Positions 18,199 through 26,868 of a stretch of 64,000 nucleotides of DNA are shown here, in pieces. A program made the position numbers and the translations under genes. How positions within the stretch are numbered: the first letter of the stretch is position 1; every line of letters starts with the position of its first letter. The DNA comes from Segatella hominis (GTDB lineage: Bacteria; Bacteroidota; Bacteroidia; Bacteroidales; Bacteroidaceae): the NCBI RefSeq assembly GCF_019249725.2, contig NZ_CP137559.1, forward strand, positions 1,407,501 through 1,471,500, given 5' to 3'. The notes beneath the pieces were generated by a model, which saw only the letters and a list, made by a program, of their open reading frames with translations, was not told the origin of the DNA and searched no databases.

Positions 18199-18759
18199 AT
18201 GAAAAGAATGATTATGACATTGGTTGCAGTATGGATGATGATAACATCTATGAATGCTCAGAGACTGACAAATATTCAGGCTGAAGCCCGTTTTATCACA
18301 GATAAGATGGTGGTGGAACTGGGATTGAGCAACGCCCAGCGCAACAATCTCCTGAACATCAACTTCACCTATCTGGACGGCATCCGAAGCTATCGCGACA
18401 TCAATGCCTACGGCTGGCATTATCGCAACAAGCAGCTCAAGCGCATGATGACCGCCAGACAATGGAAGAGATTCAAGGACTCCTACTATTTCTATCGCCC
18501 TATCGGCTGGGAGAACCATGTGTATGTTCACCATATTTATACCAAGTATCCTAAGCATAACTGGGGACACGACAAGCGCCGCCCTCGCCCTGAGTGCAAC
18601 TACGGAAGACCGGGATGGCCAGGCGGAACTCATGAAACTTACGGACCAGGAAAGCCGTGCAAGCATCACAAGCACGACAAGCACGACAAGAAGTGGAAGC
18701 ACGACAAGAAGAAGTGGAAGCACGATAGAGATTGGGATGATGATGATGACGATGATTGA
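18199..18759 (+). CDS. Unrecognised secreted protein with His/Lys/Asp-rich tail
   Basis: 186 residues with a signal peptide (MKRMIMTLVAVWMMITSMNA-Q). The central part (about 25-110) is helical with LTNIQAEARFITDKMVVELG and repeated basic/aromatic residues, reminiscent of Spy/CpxP-like or DUF-type periplasmic proteins that start with an LTxxQ helix; this likeness is weak. The tail is striking: GHDKRRPRPE, then several KHHKHDKHDKKWKHDKK-type repeats and a terminal run of seven aspartates. The tail could bind divalent metals (Zn, Ni, Cu) or phosphate/calcium. It stands alone, with its own promoter and terminator. Confidence 0.7.
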   Translation: MKRMIMTLVAVWMMITSMNAQRLTNIQAEARFITDKMVVELGLSNAQRNNLLNINFTYLDGIRSYRDINAYGWHYRNKQLKRMMTARQWKRFKDSYYFYRPIGWENHVYVHHIYTKYPKHNWGHDKRRPRPECNYGRPGWPGGTHETYGPGKPCKHHKHDKHDKKWKHDKKKWKHDRDWDDDDDDD

Positions 18760-18790
18760 GATAATGACAAACATTCGATGATAAAACAGA

Positions 18791-18832
18791 AGAAATCCAA
18801 GCTGGAGATGATTCTCCGGCTTGGATTTCTCG
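18791..18832 (+). terminator. Intrinsic terminator
   Basis: Arms AGAAATCCAAGC and GCTTGGATTTCT with an inner GGAGA/TCTCC stem. It lies 32 bases after the preceding stop and also precedes the convergent dxs stop. Confidence 0.7.
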
Positions 18833-18860
18833 TTAAATAAAAACTAACTATGCCGACTAA

Positions 18861-20651
18861 CTAATCATTAATTACTAACAAGATGTCTTCCACAATCTGC
18901 TCATCGAGCAGGCGATTATCCGAAAGCAACTTCTTCACATCATATCTGTCGTAGAGTCCCTTCCTGATGCCGCCCACCATCACCTTCATTTCTGAAGTGC
19001 CATAGTAAGAGGCGATACGCTCTCCGAATCCGCCATCCTTCGAGCCATCCTCTAAGGTTACCACCAACTGATGGTTTGCCTTCAGGCTATCCAGCACTTC
19101 GGCATCCACCTCATTCAGATAACGGGGATTGATGAGCGTTGCATCGATACCCTTATCAGCCAACAGGCGGACTACATTCTCGCCCTTCTGATAGAACGAA
19201 CCAGCGGCGATGACTGCCACCTTCTCGCCCTGGTGCATCACCTTGTACTTTGCCTCGTAACCATACTCAGCATCAACAGCTTCTGAAGTATGAACCACGC
19301 CATTGCTTGGCACGCGGATGGCGATAGGTTTCTTATCCTGCAGAATGCTCCAGCGGAGCATGGCGAAATACTCCTCGCAGGTGGTTGGAGCCAGATAGAT
19401 GAGCCCCGGAATGCTGCAGAGCATCGGAATATCGAAAAGGCAGATGTGGGTGATGTCGTTCATCGAGTTCACTCCGCCTCCTACCACGTTGATTACGGCT
19501 GGGTTGGAATTGATGCAGAGGTCTTGCGCTATCTGGTCGTAGGTACGTTGGATGAAGGTGCTGTAAACAGTCCATACCGGATGCAATCCACCCTTTGCCA
19601 TTCCCGAAATCATGGCTACTGCCTGCTCTTCGGCGATTCCCATATCGATGTGCTGCTTGCCAGCCAGTTGGCGCTTATCGGCAGTAAAGCCACCTGCGGC
19701 AGGAGTACCGGCGGTTACGGCGATGAGGGTCTTATCCTGCTTCATCTCGCTGAGCATCCAGTCAGAGAATAATGTGCCGTAATCCTCTGTTGGAGCAACC
19801 TCCGGGAGGGTTCCATCGGCATTCTTTCTTGGTCGCGAACCGTCTTCCAGGTTGAAAGGCAATCCCCAATGCCAAGCCTCCTTGTTGGCTACGGCTGGCG
19901 CAAATCCATGACCTTTTTCTGTGTGGATGTGAACCACGGTAGGCTTATCCGTATCCTTCACGCTCTCGAAAACCTGGATGAGTTTTTCGATGTCGTTACC
20001 CTCTTCCAGATACTTGTATTCAAAGCCCCATGCCTTGAACCAGTTGTGCTCGCAGGTGCCGTTGCTCTGGCGCAGGGCACGCAGGTTCTTATAGATTCCG
20101 CCATGATTTTCGGCGATAGACATTTCGTTGTCGTTCACCACGATGATGATGCCCGTGCCGAGTTCCGAAGCCTCATCCAGTCCCTCAAAAGCCTCACCGC
20201 CAGAAAGAGATCCGTCGCCGATAATGGCGATGATGTTCTCATCGGTACCCTTGACGTCGCGCGCCTTCTGCAAACCGGTGGCAAGACTCACGGAAGTAGA
20301 AGTATGCCCTACCTCAAAGTTATCATATTCCGGACATTCGGCAGGAGAAGAATAACCCGAAATGGCATTCATGTCGTCCACATCGCCGAGGAATCCCGCA
20401 GCTCGTCCGGTGAGCACCTTATGCGGATAACATTGGTGGCTTACGTCAAACACGAGCTTATCCTTTGGCGCATCAAAAACGTAGTGAAGCGCCACGGTAG
20501 CCTCCACGAATCCGAGGTTTGGTCCCACATGACCGCCATGCTTGCTTACACGGTTCAGCACAGCCTGTCTGGTTTCATCAGCCACCACCTGCAGCTCCTT
20601 CAAATCCAGCTTCTTCAAGTCAGCTGGCGACTTTATTTTCTCAATATACAT
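18861..20651 (-). CDS. dxs: 1-deoxy-D-xylulose-5-phosphate synthase
   Basis: 596 residues from the ATG at 20651 (MYIEKIKSPADLKKLDL). An upstream in-frame start at 20732 would place translation before the promoter and is rejected. Transketolase fold: HxxHGGHVGPNLG near the N-terminus, TPP/Mg motif GDGSLSGGEAFEGLDEA, the second-half pyrimidine domain with GIAEEQAVAMISGMA, and the C-terminal transketolase domain. It makes DXP from pyruvate and glyceraldehyde 3-phosphate, the entry to the MEP isoprenoid route and to thiamine and pyridoxal synthesis. It is shorter than the E. coli enzyme (620) and looks like the short Dxs variant found beside a standard copy in some anaerobes. Monocistronic. Confidence 0.9.
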   Translation of the reverse strand: MYIEKIKSPADLKKLDLKELQVVADETRQAVLNRVSKHGGHVGPNLGFVEATVALHYVFDAPKDKLVFDVSHQCYPHKVLTGRAAGFLGDVDDMNAISGYSSPAECPEYDNFEVGHTSTSVSLATGLQKARDVKGTDENIIAIIGDGSLSGGEAFEGLDEASELGTGIIIVVNDNEMSIAENHGGIYKNLRALRQSNGTCEHNWFKAWGFEYKYLEEGNDIEKLIQVFESVKDTDKPTVVHIHTEKGHGFAPAVANKEAWHWGLPFNLEDGSRPRKNADGTLPEVAPTEDYGTLFSDWMLSEMKQDKTLIAVTAGTPAAGGFTADKRQLAGKQHIDMGIAEEQAVAMISGMAKGGLHPVWTVYSTFIQRTYDQIAQDLCINSNPAVINVVGGGVNSMNDITHICLFDIPMLCSIPGLIYLAPTTCEEYFAMLRWSILQDKKPIAIRVPSNGVVHTSEAVDAEYGYEAKYKVMHQGEKVAVIAAGSFYQKGENVVRLLADKGIDATLINPRYLNEVDAEVLDSLKANHQLVVTLEDGSKDGGFGERIASYYGTSEMKVMVGGIRKGLYDRYDVKKLLSDNRLLDEQIVEDILLVIND

Positions 20652-20701
20652 ATTTTTTATACTTATAGTTATGATTATATGATGATTACGAATTCCGGGT
20701 G

Positions 20702-20709
20702 CAAAGATA
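20702..20709 (-). promoter_or_regulatory. -7 element of dxs
   Basis: TATCTTTG on the minus strand followed by GCACCC, about 50 bases before the chosen ATG. Confidence 0.65.
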
Positions 20710-20759
20710 CGATGATTCCCGAAAACACGCATTACCCAAACTACAGAAAAAATGAATAA

Positions 20760-20809
20760 TTTTCCGGAAAACTCATCTTGGAATATTTTCCGGGAAACTC
20801 ATCTTGGAA
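20760..20809. repeat. Direct repeat, two 24-bp copies, 26-bp period
   Basis: TTTTCCGG(A/G)AAACTCATCTT followed by GGAA occurs at 20760-20783 and 20786-20809, immediately after the hxlR stop. Purpose unknown; it is in the place where a terminator for hxlR would be. Confidence 0.75.
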
Positions 20810-20810
20810 A

Positions 20811-21185
20811 TCAGCCTGCAGCCTTATCCCTATCCTTCAGAATCACAGCCATGTTATCCAGCGCCCATTCTATCAGATGATCCATAATAGGAATAAGGGT
20901 TTCAGCACGGGGTGTGAGAGAATACTCCACTCTTGGCGGCACTTCGGCATAAGCCTTGCGGGTAACGTAGCCATCAACCTCCAACGATTTTAACGTGCTG
21001 GTAAGCATTTTCTGCGAAATATCCGGAATCAGCTTACGCAGGGCATTAAACCGGAGGGGACCATCCTGATGATTTTTCAGGGTGTAGATTACCAGTAGTG
21101 ACCACTTGTCGCAAACGCGCGCCAGAACGTTACGGATGGGACAGTCCTGCACTACCATTTCTTTTATCATTCTTGCCATAATCAA
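20811..21185 (-). CDS. HxlR-family winged-helix regulator
   Basis: 124 residues. Typical HxlR start: CPIRNVLARVCDKWSLLVIYTL, then the helix-turn-helix LRFNALRKLIPDISQKMLTSTLKSLEVDGYV and the wing PPRVEYSLTPRAETLIPIM. An N-terminal Cys (residue 14 in QDCPI) is the sensing residue in redox/aldehyde-responsive family members. It is divergent from a cupin gene at 21520, a likely target. Its own upstream region has three copies of AATATTCTGCAA at exact 20-base spacing between promoter and start codon, a good candidate operator for self-control. Confidence 0.92.
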   Translation of the reverse strand: MIMARMIKEMVVQDCPIRNVLARVCDKWSLLVIYTLKNHQDGPLRFNALRKLIPDISQKMLTSTLKSLEVDGYVTRKAYAEVPPRVEYSLTPRAETLIPIMDHLIEWALDNMAVILKDRDKAAG

Positions 21186-21204
21186 TCTTCTTATATTCTA
21201 CTAT

Positions 21205-21256
21205 AATATTCTGCAATAATCTATAATATTCTGCAAAACTCTGCAATATTCTGCAA
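21205..21256 (-). promoter_or_regulatory. Candidate operator: three AATATTCTGCAA repeats at 20-bp spacing
   Basis: Copies at 21205-21216, 21225-21236 and 21245-21256, exactly two helical turns apart, between the hxlR promoter and its ATG. The position just after the predicted transcription start suits repression by a dimeric winged-helix protein. Confidence 0.6.
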
Positions 21257-21263
21257 TAGGCTA

Positions 21264-21271
21264 CAAAAGTA
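21264..21271 (-). promoter_or_regulatory. -7 element of hxlR
   Basis: TACTTTTG on the minus strand, 79 bases before the hxlR start. Confidence 0.6.
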
Positions 21272-21414
21272 ACTAATATCCGAATAGAAACCAAACATAC
21301 CAAGTTAATCTAAGTTAACGCTTCATTTTTCTTTCTCCCATTCCCACACAATAGTTACCTCCCGGTAACCATCTTACCCCCAAGTGCCCTCTTGCAGGAA
21401 CCAGTTTTTCGCAG

Positions 21415-21422
21415 TATCTTTG
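21415..21422 (+). promoter_or_regulatory. -7 element of the cupin gene
   Basis: TATCTTTG followed by CAGCG, 98 bases before the cupin ATG. Confidence 0.6.
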
Positions 21423-21519
21423 CAGCGCAATTCAGAAATGAAAGCTGAAAGCAGAAGTATTCACAAAAAGAAATAACATAAAGTGAAAGAAATATAAACA
21501 TTTAAAAATTACAGACAAG

Positions 21520-21969
21520 ATGAAAGAAACAAAGACTATTGCAAAGGCTGAAAACTTCACAGCCACGGATTTTGGTAAGATGAGTGATCTCAAGGACTAC
21601 ATTCTGGAATTCACCCCAGAAATCAAGGTTTCAGGAAAGGTATTTGGTGGTCAGAGCGTAAACGCAACCGGCAGCGAATTCTCATTCCAGAGCTTTGCTC
21701 CTGGCACAGAGACAGGATTCCTCCACACCCACAAAAACCACGAGGAACTGTATTTCTTCCTCAGCGGCAAGGGCGAGTTCCAGGTTGATGGCAAGGTATT
21801 CCCTATTCAGGAGGGAAGCGTGGTGAGAGTAGCACCAGCCGGCAAGCGCTCTGTTCGCAACAACGGTACAGAACCACTCGTGATGCTCTGCGTGCAGTAT
21901 AAGGCAGAAACCTTTACAGCCGAAGATGCAACCGACGGCGTGATTCTCAACGATAAAGTGGAGTGGTAG
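21520..21969 (+). CDS. Cupin-domain protein
   Basis: 149 residues. A single conserved beta-barrel: metal motif HTHKNHEELYFFLSGKGEFQ (His, His, Glu ligands) with the second cupin motif about 25 residues later (VVRVAPAGKRSVRN), where the usual final His is replaced by residues near GKRSVRN. Small cupins of this kind bind metal and a small ligand; the substrate is unknown. Divergent from the HxlR gene, the arrangement seen for HxlR-controlled detoxification genes. Its stop is 3 bases from the convergent MmcQ gene. Confidence 0.82.
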   Translation: MKETKTIAKAENFTATDFGKMSDLKDYILEFTPEIKVSGKVFGGQSVNATGSEFSFQSFAPGTETGFLHTHKNHEELYFFLSGKGEFQVDGKVFPIQEGSVVRVAPAGKRSVRNNGTEPLVMLCVQYKAETFTAEDATDGVILNDKVEW

Positions 21970-21972
21970 AAA

Positions 21973-22341
21973 CTACTCCACCACCTCCATGATTTCAGGA
22001 TGCTCAAGCTTTTCCTGTTTCTTGAGCTTCTTCACCACTTCGGAATAGCTATGGCGAAGCAGGGACTGGATGAAATCATCTTCCAGCGTGCCGTAGAGAT
22101 TCACCTGGTTCCAGTACTTCTTGTTCCAATGCCAGGCACCTTCTATCTCGGAATGCTTCTCCCGAAGTTCGAGGGCATAATCGGCATTACATTTCATCGT
22201 AACCCATTCCGGGCGCTCCAAATCTACACAAGCAAAGATCTTGTCGAAGATTCGAAACGCCAAGGTCCGCTCATCAAAGGGAAAAGCCTCGGTTGCAAGA
22301 GGGAGTGAGAGGCAATACTCTCTAACAGATTCTATGTTCAT
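21973..22341 (-). CDS. MmcQ/YjbR family protein
   Basis: 122 residues. Matches the double-wing CyaY-like fold of the MmcQ/YjbR (DUF419) family: REYCLSLPLATEAFPFDERTLAFRI, then PEWVTMKCNADYALELRE, HWNKKYWNQVNL and LLRHSYSEVVKKL near the end. Members bind DNA in some reports but the cellular role is unknown. Convergent with the cupin gene. Confidence 0.88.
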   Translation of the reverse strand: MNIESVREYCLSLPLATEAFPFDERTLAFRIFDKIFACVDLERPEWVTMKCNADYALELREKHSEIEGAWHWNKKYWNQVNLYGTLEDDFIQSLLRHSYSEVVKKLKKQEKLEHPEIMEVVE

Positions 22342-22596
22342 AATATCTTCTGATTCATTCTGATTTAGATGATTCTATTTTTCAGATGCATTTTCTAAAG
22401 CATCATTTTCTGCAATTTCTTATGCTTAGATAATGCAAAGATAATAAATTCTGATGCAAAGATACAGTTTTCTCTTTAAAACACCCCTTTATGAGACACA
22501 AAAAAATAACCTTTTTGTAACTTTTTCAAGAAAATATTTGGTAGTTACATCATTTTATTGTAGATTTACAGCAGATTTTTAAAAGAAGGAGTAAGT

Positions 22597-22857
22597 ATGA
22601 AGAAGGAAAAGAATGAAAATCTGATGACAACAGATGTAAAGCCGATGAAGCAAGGACTTCTATCCCAAATATTCCATCTCTATTATGATGGCTTCAGGAC
22701 GATGACCCTGGGCAAGACGCTCTGGACCATCATCCTCATCAAGCTTGCCATCATCTTCCTGGTGCTCAAGCTCTTTTTCTTTCCGAATTATATTAACAGT
22801 AATGCAAAAAACGGAGATAAGGCAGGCTTCGTATCCAAGGAAATTCTGAACAGATAA
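22597..22857 (+). CDS. DUF4492 protein, cytochrome bd-linked
   Basis: 86 residues with one central membrane helix (LWTIILIKLAIIFLVLKLFF). The stretch IFHLYYDGFRTMTLGKTLW marks DUF4492, a small family that in Bacteroidota sits directly before cydA. Its place 77 bases before cydA suggests a small subunit or assembly factor of the bd oxidase, comparable in size and position (but not sequence) to CydX/CydH. A Shine-Dalgarno-like AAGGAG is 6 bases before the ATG, unusual here. Confidence 0.85.
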   Translation: MKKEKNENLMTTDVKPMKQGLLSQIFHLYYDGFRTMTLGKTLWTIILIKLAIIFLVLKLFFFPNYINSNAKNGDKAGFVSKEILNR

Positions 22858-22934
22858 GACTCTGATTTTCAATCCTATATTATCAGAAGAAATACAAAAA
22901 CATGATATAATAACAATTTTAAAACCGTCCAACT

Positions 22935-24473
22935 ATGATGACAAATCTATTATTAGACATTACATCAGCCACCATCGACTGGTCGAGGGCGCAATTCGCA
23001 CTCACGGCCATCTACCATTGGCTGTTCGTTCCGCTCACCCTGGGACTGGCAGTAATCATGGGCATTGCCGAAACATGTTACTACCGCACCAACAAGCCGT
23101 TCTGGAAGCACGTAACCCGTTTCTGGCAAAAACTCTTTGGCGTGAACTTCGCCATGGGTGTTGCCACAGGCATCATCCTGGAATTTGAATTCGGCACCAA
23201 CTGGAGCAACTACTCCTGGTTCGTGGGCGACGTGTTCGGCGCTCCCCTTGCCATCGAAGGCATCCTGGCGTTCTTCATGGAGAGCACCTTCGTAGCCGTA
23301 ATGTTCTTCGGCTGGGATAAGGTGAGCCGGGGCTTCCACCTTGCCTCCACCTGGCTCACGGGACTTGGAGCCACCATTTCTGCCTGGTGGATTCTCGTAG
23401 CCAACGCCTGGATGCAATATCCGGTGGGACAGGAATTCAATCCCGACACCATGCGCTTCGAGATGACCTCGTTCCTGGATGTGGCACTCTCGCCATTCGC
23501 CATCAACAAGTTCACCCATACCGTCACCTCATCCTGGATCATCGGAGCCACCTTCGTGGTAGCCGTAAGCTGCTGGTATCTCCTAAAAAAGAGAGAAGCC
23601 CAACTTGCCAAGGCGAGCATCAAGATGGGTGCCGGAGTAGGACTCATCGCCACCCTGCTGGCTGCGATGACCGGCGACAACTCCGCCTATCGGGTGGCAC
23701 AGGTGCAGCCAATGAAACTGGCTGCGATGGAAGCATTATATAATGGTGGAAAGGGTGAGAGCCTTACGGCGATAGCAGCCGTTCATCCCTTCCGGCAGCC
23801 CGATTACGAAAACGAGCAGGAGCCAGCCATGCGCATCGCCATCCCCAACATGCTATCGTTCTTAGCCACCCGCACAGCCGATGGCTACGTGCCAGGCGTG
23901 AACGATATCCTCAAGGGTTACACCCACGAGGATGGCACCCGGGAACCATCCGTGCAGGAAAAGATAGCCCGGGGCAAGAAGGCAATAGTTGCCCTGAAAA
24001 CCTATCGCGAAACCAAGGCGCAAGACCAGCTCCCTATCTTAAAGGAAAATATGAAATACTTCGGATATGGTTACATCAAGGACGCCAAGGAACTGGTGCC
24101 GAGCATCCCAATCTGCTTCTACGCCTTCCGCCTGATGGTGGGAGTAGGCTGCCTGCTCATCCTCTTCTTCGCCCTCAGCCTATTCTTGGTCTATAAGAAG
24201 GAAATCGCCCAATACCGATGGTTCCTCATTTCCGCCATCATCATGATTCCGCTGGCTTACATCGCCTCAGAATCGGGCTGGATAGTAGCAGAAATCGGTC
24301 GCCAGCCTTGGACCATCCAAGACCTGCTGCCAGTAAGTGCCGCCATCTCCGACATCGAGGCAGGCAGCGTGGCCACCACCTTCATCATCTTCCTGGCACT
24401 CTTCACCACCATGCTTGCCGTGGAAATCTGCATTCTGGTGAAGCAGATCAAGAAAGGACCGGAATATGAATAA
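22935..24473 (+). CDS. cydA: Cytochrome bd quinol oxidase subunit I
   Basis: 512 residues, nine or so membrane helices. Conserved text: WSRAQFALTAIYHWLFVPLTLGLA with the heme b595 His, the GREE-like helix region EGILAFFMESTFVAVMFFGW, HTVTSSWIIGATFV with the His for heme b558, and MVGVGC with the Met ligand. The quinol-binding loop (about 250-340) is of medium length. It oxidises quinol and reduces oxygen with high affinity in the inner membrane, which suits an anaerobe that meets traces of oxygen. Followed after 86 bases by cydB. Confidence 0.97.
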   Translation: MMTNLLLDITSATIDWSRAQFALTAIYHWLFVPLTLGLAVIMGIAETCYYRTNKPFWKHVTRFWQKLFGVNFAMGVATGIILEFEFGTNWSNYSWFVGDVFGAPLAIEGILAFFMESTFVAVMFFGWDKVSRGFHLASTWLTGLGATISAWWILVANAWMQYPVGQEFNPDTMRFEMTSFLDVALSPFAINKFTHTVTSSWIIGATFVVAVSCWYLLKKREAQLAKASIKMGAGVGLIATLLAAMTGDNSAYRVAQVQPMKLAAMEALYNGGKGESLTAIAAVHPFRQPDYENEQEPAMRIAIPNMLSFLATRTADGYVPGVNDILKGYTHEDGTREPSVQEKIARGKKAIVALKTYRETKAQDQLPILKENMKYFGYGYIKDAKELVPSIPICFYAFRLMVGVGCLLILFFALSLFLVYKKEIAQYRWFLISAIIMIPLAYIASESGWIVAEIGRQPWTIQDLLPVSAAISDIEAGSVATTFIIFLALFTTMLAVEICILVKQIKKGPEYE

Positions 24474-24559
24474 TCTCTCTGATAATCAATGTTTTTCAGA
24501 AAGATTTCGAAAAGAATCATAGGATAGTTTTTCAGTAAACAACAAAACCCGAAAGTATT

Positions 24560-25699
24560 ATGACATACGAATTTTTGCAATCATACTGGTGGTTCCTCGT
24601 ATCATTATTAGGAGCCCTGCTGGTGTTTCTCATGTTTGTACAGGGAGCCAACACCTTGATTTTCTGTTTGGGAAAAACAGAAGAAGAGCGTCGCCTCATC
24701 ATCAACTCTACGGGGCGAAAGTGGGAGTTCACCTTCACCACGCTCGTCACCTTCGGCGGAGCCTTCTTTGCCTCGTTCCCATTGTTCTACAGCACCAGTT
24801 TCGGCGGAGCCTACTGGCTGTGGATGATCATCCTGTTCTCGTTTGTGATTCAAGCCGTGAGCTATGAATTCCAGAACAAGATAGGTAATTTTCTTGGACC
24901 AAAGACCTTTCAAATCTGCCTCATCATCAACGGCATCGTGGGGCCTCTGCTTCTTGGCGGATCCGTAGCCACCTTCTTCAACGGCAGCAATTTTCTGATT
25001 GATAAGGTCAATATTACCAACAATCTGCAACCCGTTATCAGCCGTTGGGCAAACGCCAGTCATGGTCTTGATGCCCTGCTCGACCCATGGAATGTGGTGC
25101 TGGGACTTGCCGTACTGATGTTAGCCCGCATCCTGGGCATGCTCTACATCAAGAACAACATCGAGCACCAGCAGATTCAGGAACGCTGCACCCGCCAGTT
25201 GCCATGGAATGCCCTGCTCTTCCTATTGTTCTTCCTGCCATTCCTCATCAGATTGCTGGTAAAGGATGGATTCAGCACAGCAGCTGCAGGCAGCATTACG
25301 ATAGAGAGCATGAAGTATCTTCACAATCTCCTGGAGATGCCAATCCTATCAGCCCTATTATTAATAGGAATAGTGCTCGTACTCTTCGGCATTTACAAGT
25401 CATCAAGAAGCGTGCAGTATAGAAAGGGAATCTGGTTTACGGGCATCGGAACCGTGCTCACCGTGCTGGTTCTGCTGCTGATAGCCGGCTGGAACCACAC
25501 CGCCTACTATCCGTCGAACATCGACCTTCAGAGTTCGCTCACCCTCGCCAACAGCTGTAGCAGCGAGTTCACGCTCCGCACCATGGCGATAGTTTCCCTC
25601 CTCATCCCGTTCGTGCTCGCCTACATCGTCTTCGCCTGGCGCGCCATCGACCGCAAGCGCATCACGCAGGAAGAAATAGAGCAGGGAGAAGCGTATTAA
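24560..25699 (+). CDS. cydB: Cytochrome bd quinol oxidase subunit II
   Basis: 379 residues, about eight membrane helices, beginning FLQSYWWFLVSLLGALLVFLM with the CydB motif FVQGANTL. Conserved GRKWEFTFTTLVTFGGAFFASFP and the C-terminal SSEFTLRTM region are present. It forms the heterodimer with CydA. No cydC/cydD transporter genes follow. A large inverted repeat lies after the stop. Confidence 0.96.
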   Translation: MTYEFLQSYWWFLVSLLGALLVFLMFVQGANTLIFCLGKTEEERRLIINSTGRKWEFTFTTLVTFGGAFFASFPLFYSTSFGGAYWLWMIILFSFVIQAVSYEFQNKIGNFLGPKTFQICLIINGIVGPLLLGGSVATFFNGSNFLIDKVNITNNLQPVISRWANASHGLDALLDPWNVVLGLAVLMLARILGMLYIKNNIEHQQIQERCTRQLPWNALLFLLFFLPFLIRLLVKDGFSTAAAGSITIESMKYLHNLLEMPILSALLLIGIVLVLFGIYKSSRSVQYRKGIWFTGIGTVLTVLVLLLIAGWNHTAYYPSNIDLQSSLTLANSCSSEFTLRTMAIVSLLIPFVLAYIVFAWRAIDRKRITQEEIEQGEAY

Positions 25700-25729
25700 A
25701 AAAGGCAGAAAAAGTGAGCCTCTTCAAAA

Positions 25730-25889
25730 GTCCCACAGATACCACAGATTTACACAGATTCATTCTTGCCATAAACGGGAGGAGAATCCCCCAAATATCC
25801 AAACAAAAAAATCTGCGAAATCAGCGTGCCTTTTTATCCAAAGACCGAACAGGTCAAAAATCTGTGTAAATCTGTGAAATCTGTGGGAC
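25730..25889. repeat. Inverted pair of a dispersed CCCACAGATTT repeat
   Basis: Left arm 25730-25760 starts GTCCCACAGAT and continues CCACAGATTTACACAGATT; right arm 25859-25889 is its inverse with few differences. The about 100-base loop has no gene. The same 30-base element occurs singly at 47940-47969 and inside the primase-like gene at 40388-40417, so it is a genome-dispersed repeat. The pair could also act as a terminator between cydB and the convergent MBL gene. Confidence 0.8.
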
Positions 25890-25899
25890 AAAGAAAATC

Positions 25900-26739
25900 C
25901 TACAGCTCTATCACCTCCAAATCATCCGGAACGAAGATTCTACCCTTGAAGTTCTCGGCAGCTTCACGGGTATAATTTTCTTTACGATTAGCGAGCGTTT
26001 TCTCCTCCGTATGATACAGGATAAGATTCTTCACGCCCAGTTCCTCCGCCAGTTTTCCGGCATCAAGCGCCGTGCTGTGGCATTTCTCATAAGGCTTGAA
26101 CGTATCGCGGTCGGCATAGAGGCAGAACGCCTCGCACATCATCCAGTCAGCCCCCACTATGTAGCGTCGGTTCTGCTCGTTATAAGGTTCATCGCCCAGG
26201 CACGCCAAGACCAAAGGCTTACCCGATTCATCAGAAGAAGAAGGCAACTCCGCCCGGAATCCAAACTGCTTCTCCTTAGTAGACTGAATATCAAAGCATT
26301 CCAGCTTCATATCCCCCACTTCGAAACAATCGCCATCTTCCAGCTGATGGAACACCACCCTTTCAGCCACCTTTGCCAGTTGCTTCTTGGCAAGAATCAT
26401 GTCGATGATGGTTTTGATCACCTTCATCACCTTGTCGTTTCCATACACATGCAGCAATCCCTCGTAACCCTTGCATTGTGCCACCATTCGGATTACCCAA
26501 ATCACGCCCAGCACATGGTCGGTATGCGCATGTGTAACGAAGAGGTGATGAATATCAGAAATCTGAACATTCACCTTCTTCAGCTGCGCCAGTATTCCGT
26601 TTCCTCCGCCCGCATCCACCAGCATCAGGGTGCTGGGAGTCTGGAGCACAAAACAGGTATTATAAATCTGGGAAACCGTAGCATTTCCCGTTCCGAGCAT
26701 CGTAATTTGAGCCGTTGTCTTATCCATTATCTTATCCAT
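25900..26739 (-). CDS. MBL-fold (RNase Z-like) metal hydrolase
   Basis: 279 residues. Metallo-beta-lactamase fold with TMLGTGNATV near the start, the zinc motif THAHTDHVLG (HxHxDH) at about residues 69-78, further ligands in EAFC and in KCHST, and the C-terminal YHTEEKTLANRKE. This layout is that of RNase Z/ElaC-like or phosphodiesterase-like members; a tRNA 3'-processing enzyme is possible but the exosite arm is not obvious, so the substrate is open. Two tandem ATGs (residues 1 and 5) are made by a duplicated ATTATCTTATCC. An internally deleted relative lies at 44502-44660. Confidence 0.85.
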   Translation of the reverse strand: MDKIMDKTTAQITMLGTGNATVSQIYNTCFVLQTPSTLMLVDAGGGNGILAQLKKVNVQISDIHHLFVTHAHTDHVLGVIWVIRMVAQCKGYEGLLHVYGNDKVMKVIKTIIDMILAKKQLAKVAERVVFHQLEDGDCFEVGDMKLECFDIQSTKEKQFGFRAELPSSSDESGKPLVLACLGDEPYNEQNRRYIVGADWMMCEAFCLYADRDTFKPYEKCHSTALDAGKLAEELGVKNLILYHTEEKTLANRKENYTREAAENFKGRIFVPDDLEVIEL

Positions 26740-26832
26740 TATCTATTTGATTCACGCCCACAAAACTACTCATTTTCTGATAAACCACCAAGAAAAAGCC
26801 CCGAAAACTTTGCGTATTCCAAATAATAATCT

Positions 26833-26840
26833 TAACTTTG
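26833..26840 (+). promoter_or_regulatory. -7 element before the AAA-ATPase_like genes
   Basis: TAACTTTG followed by CGGG, 28 bases before the ATG at 26869. Confidence 0.6.
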
Positions 26841-26868
26841 CGGGAGAAAAAGCAAAAAAGCTTCGAAT

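Noticed and set aside
20652..20732. N-terminal extension of dxs
   Set aside because: It crosses the promoter at 20702 and reads as unrelated sequence before MYIEKIKS.
19869..20759. 296-codon plus-strand ORF opposite dxs
   Set aside because: Shadow of dxs; no conserved domain and no promoter or ribosome site.
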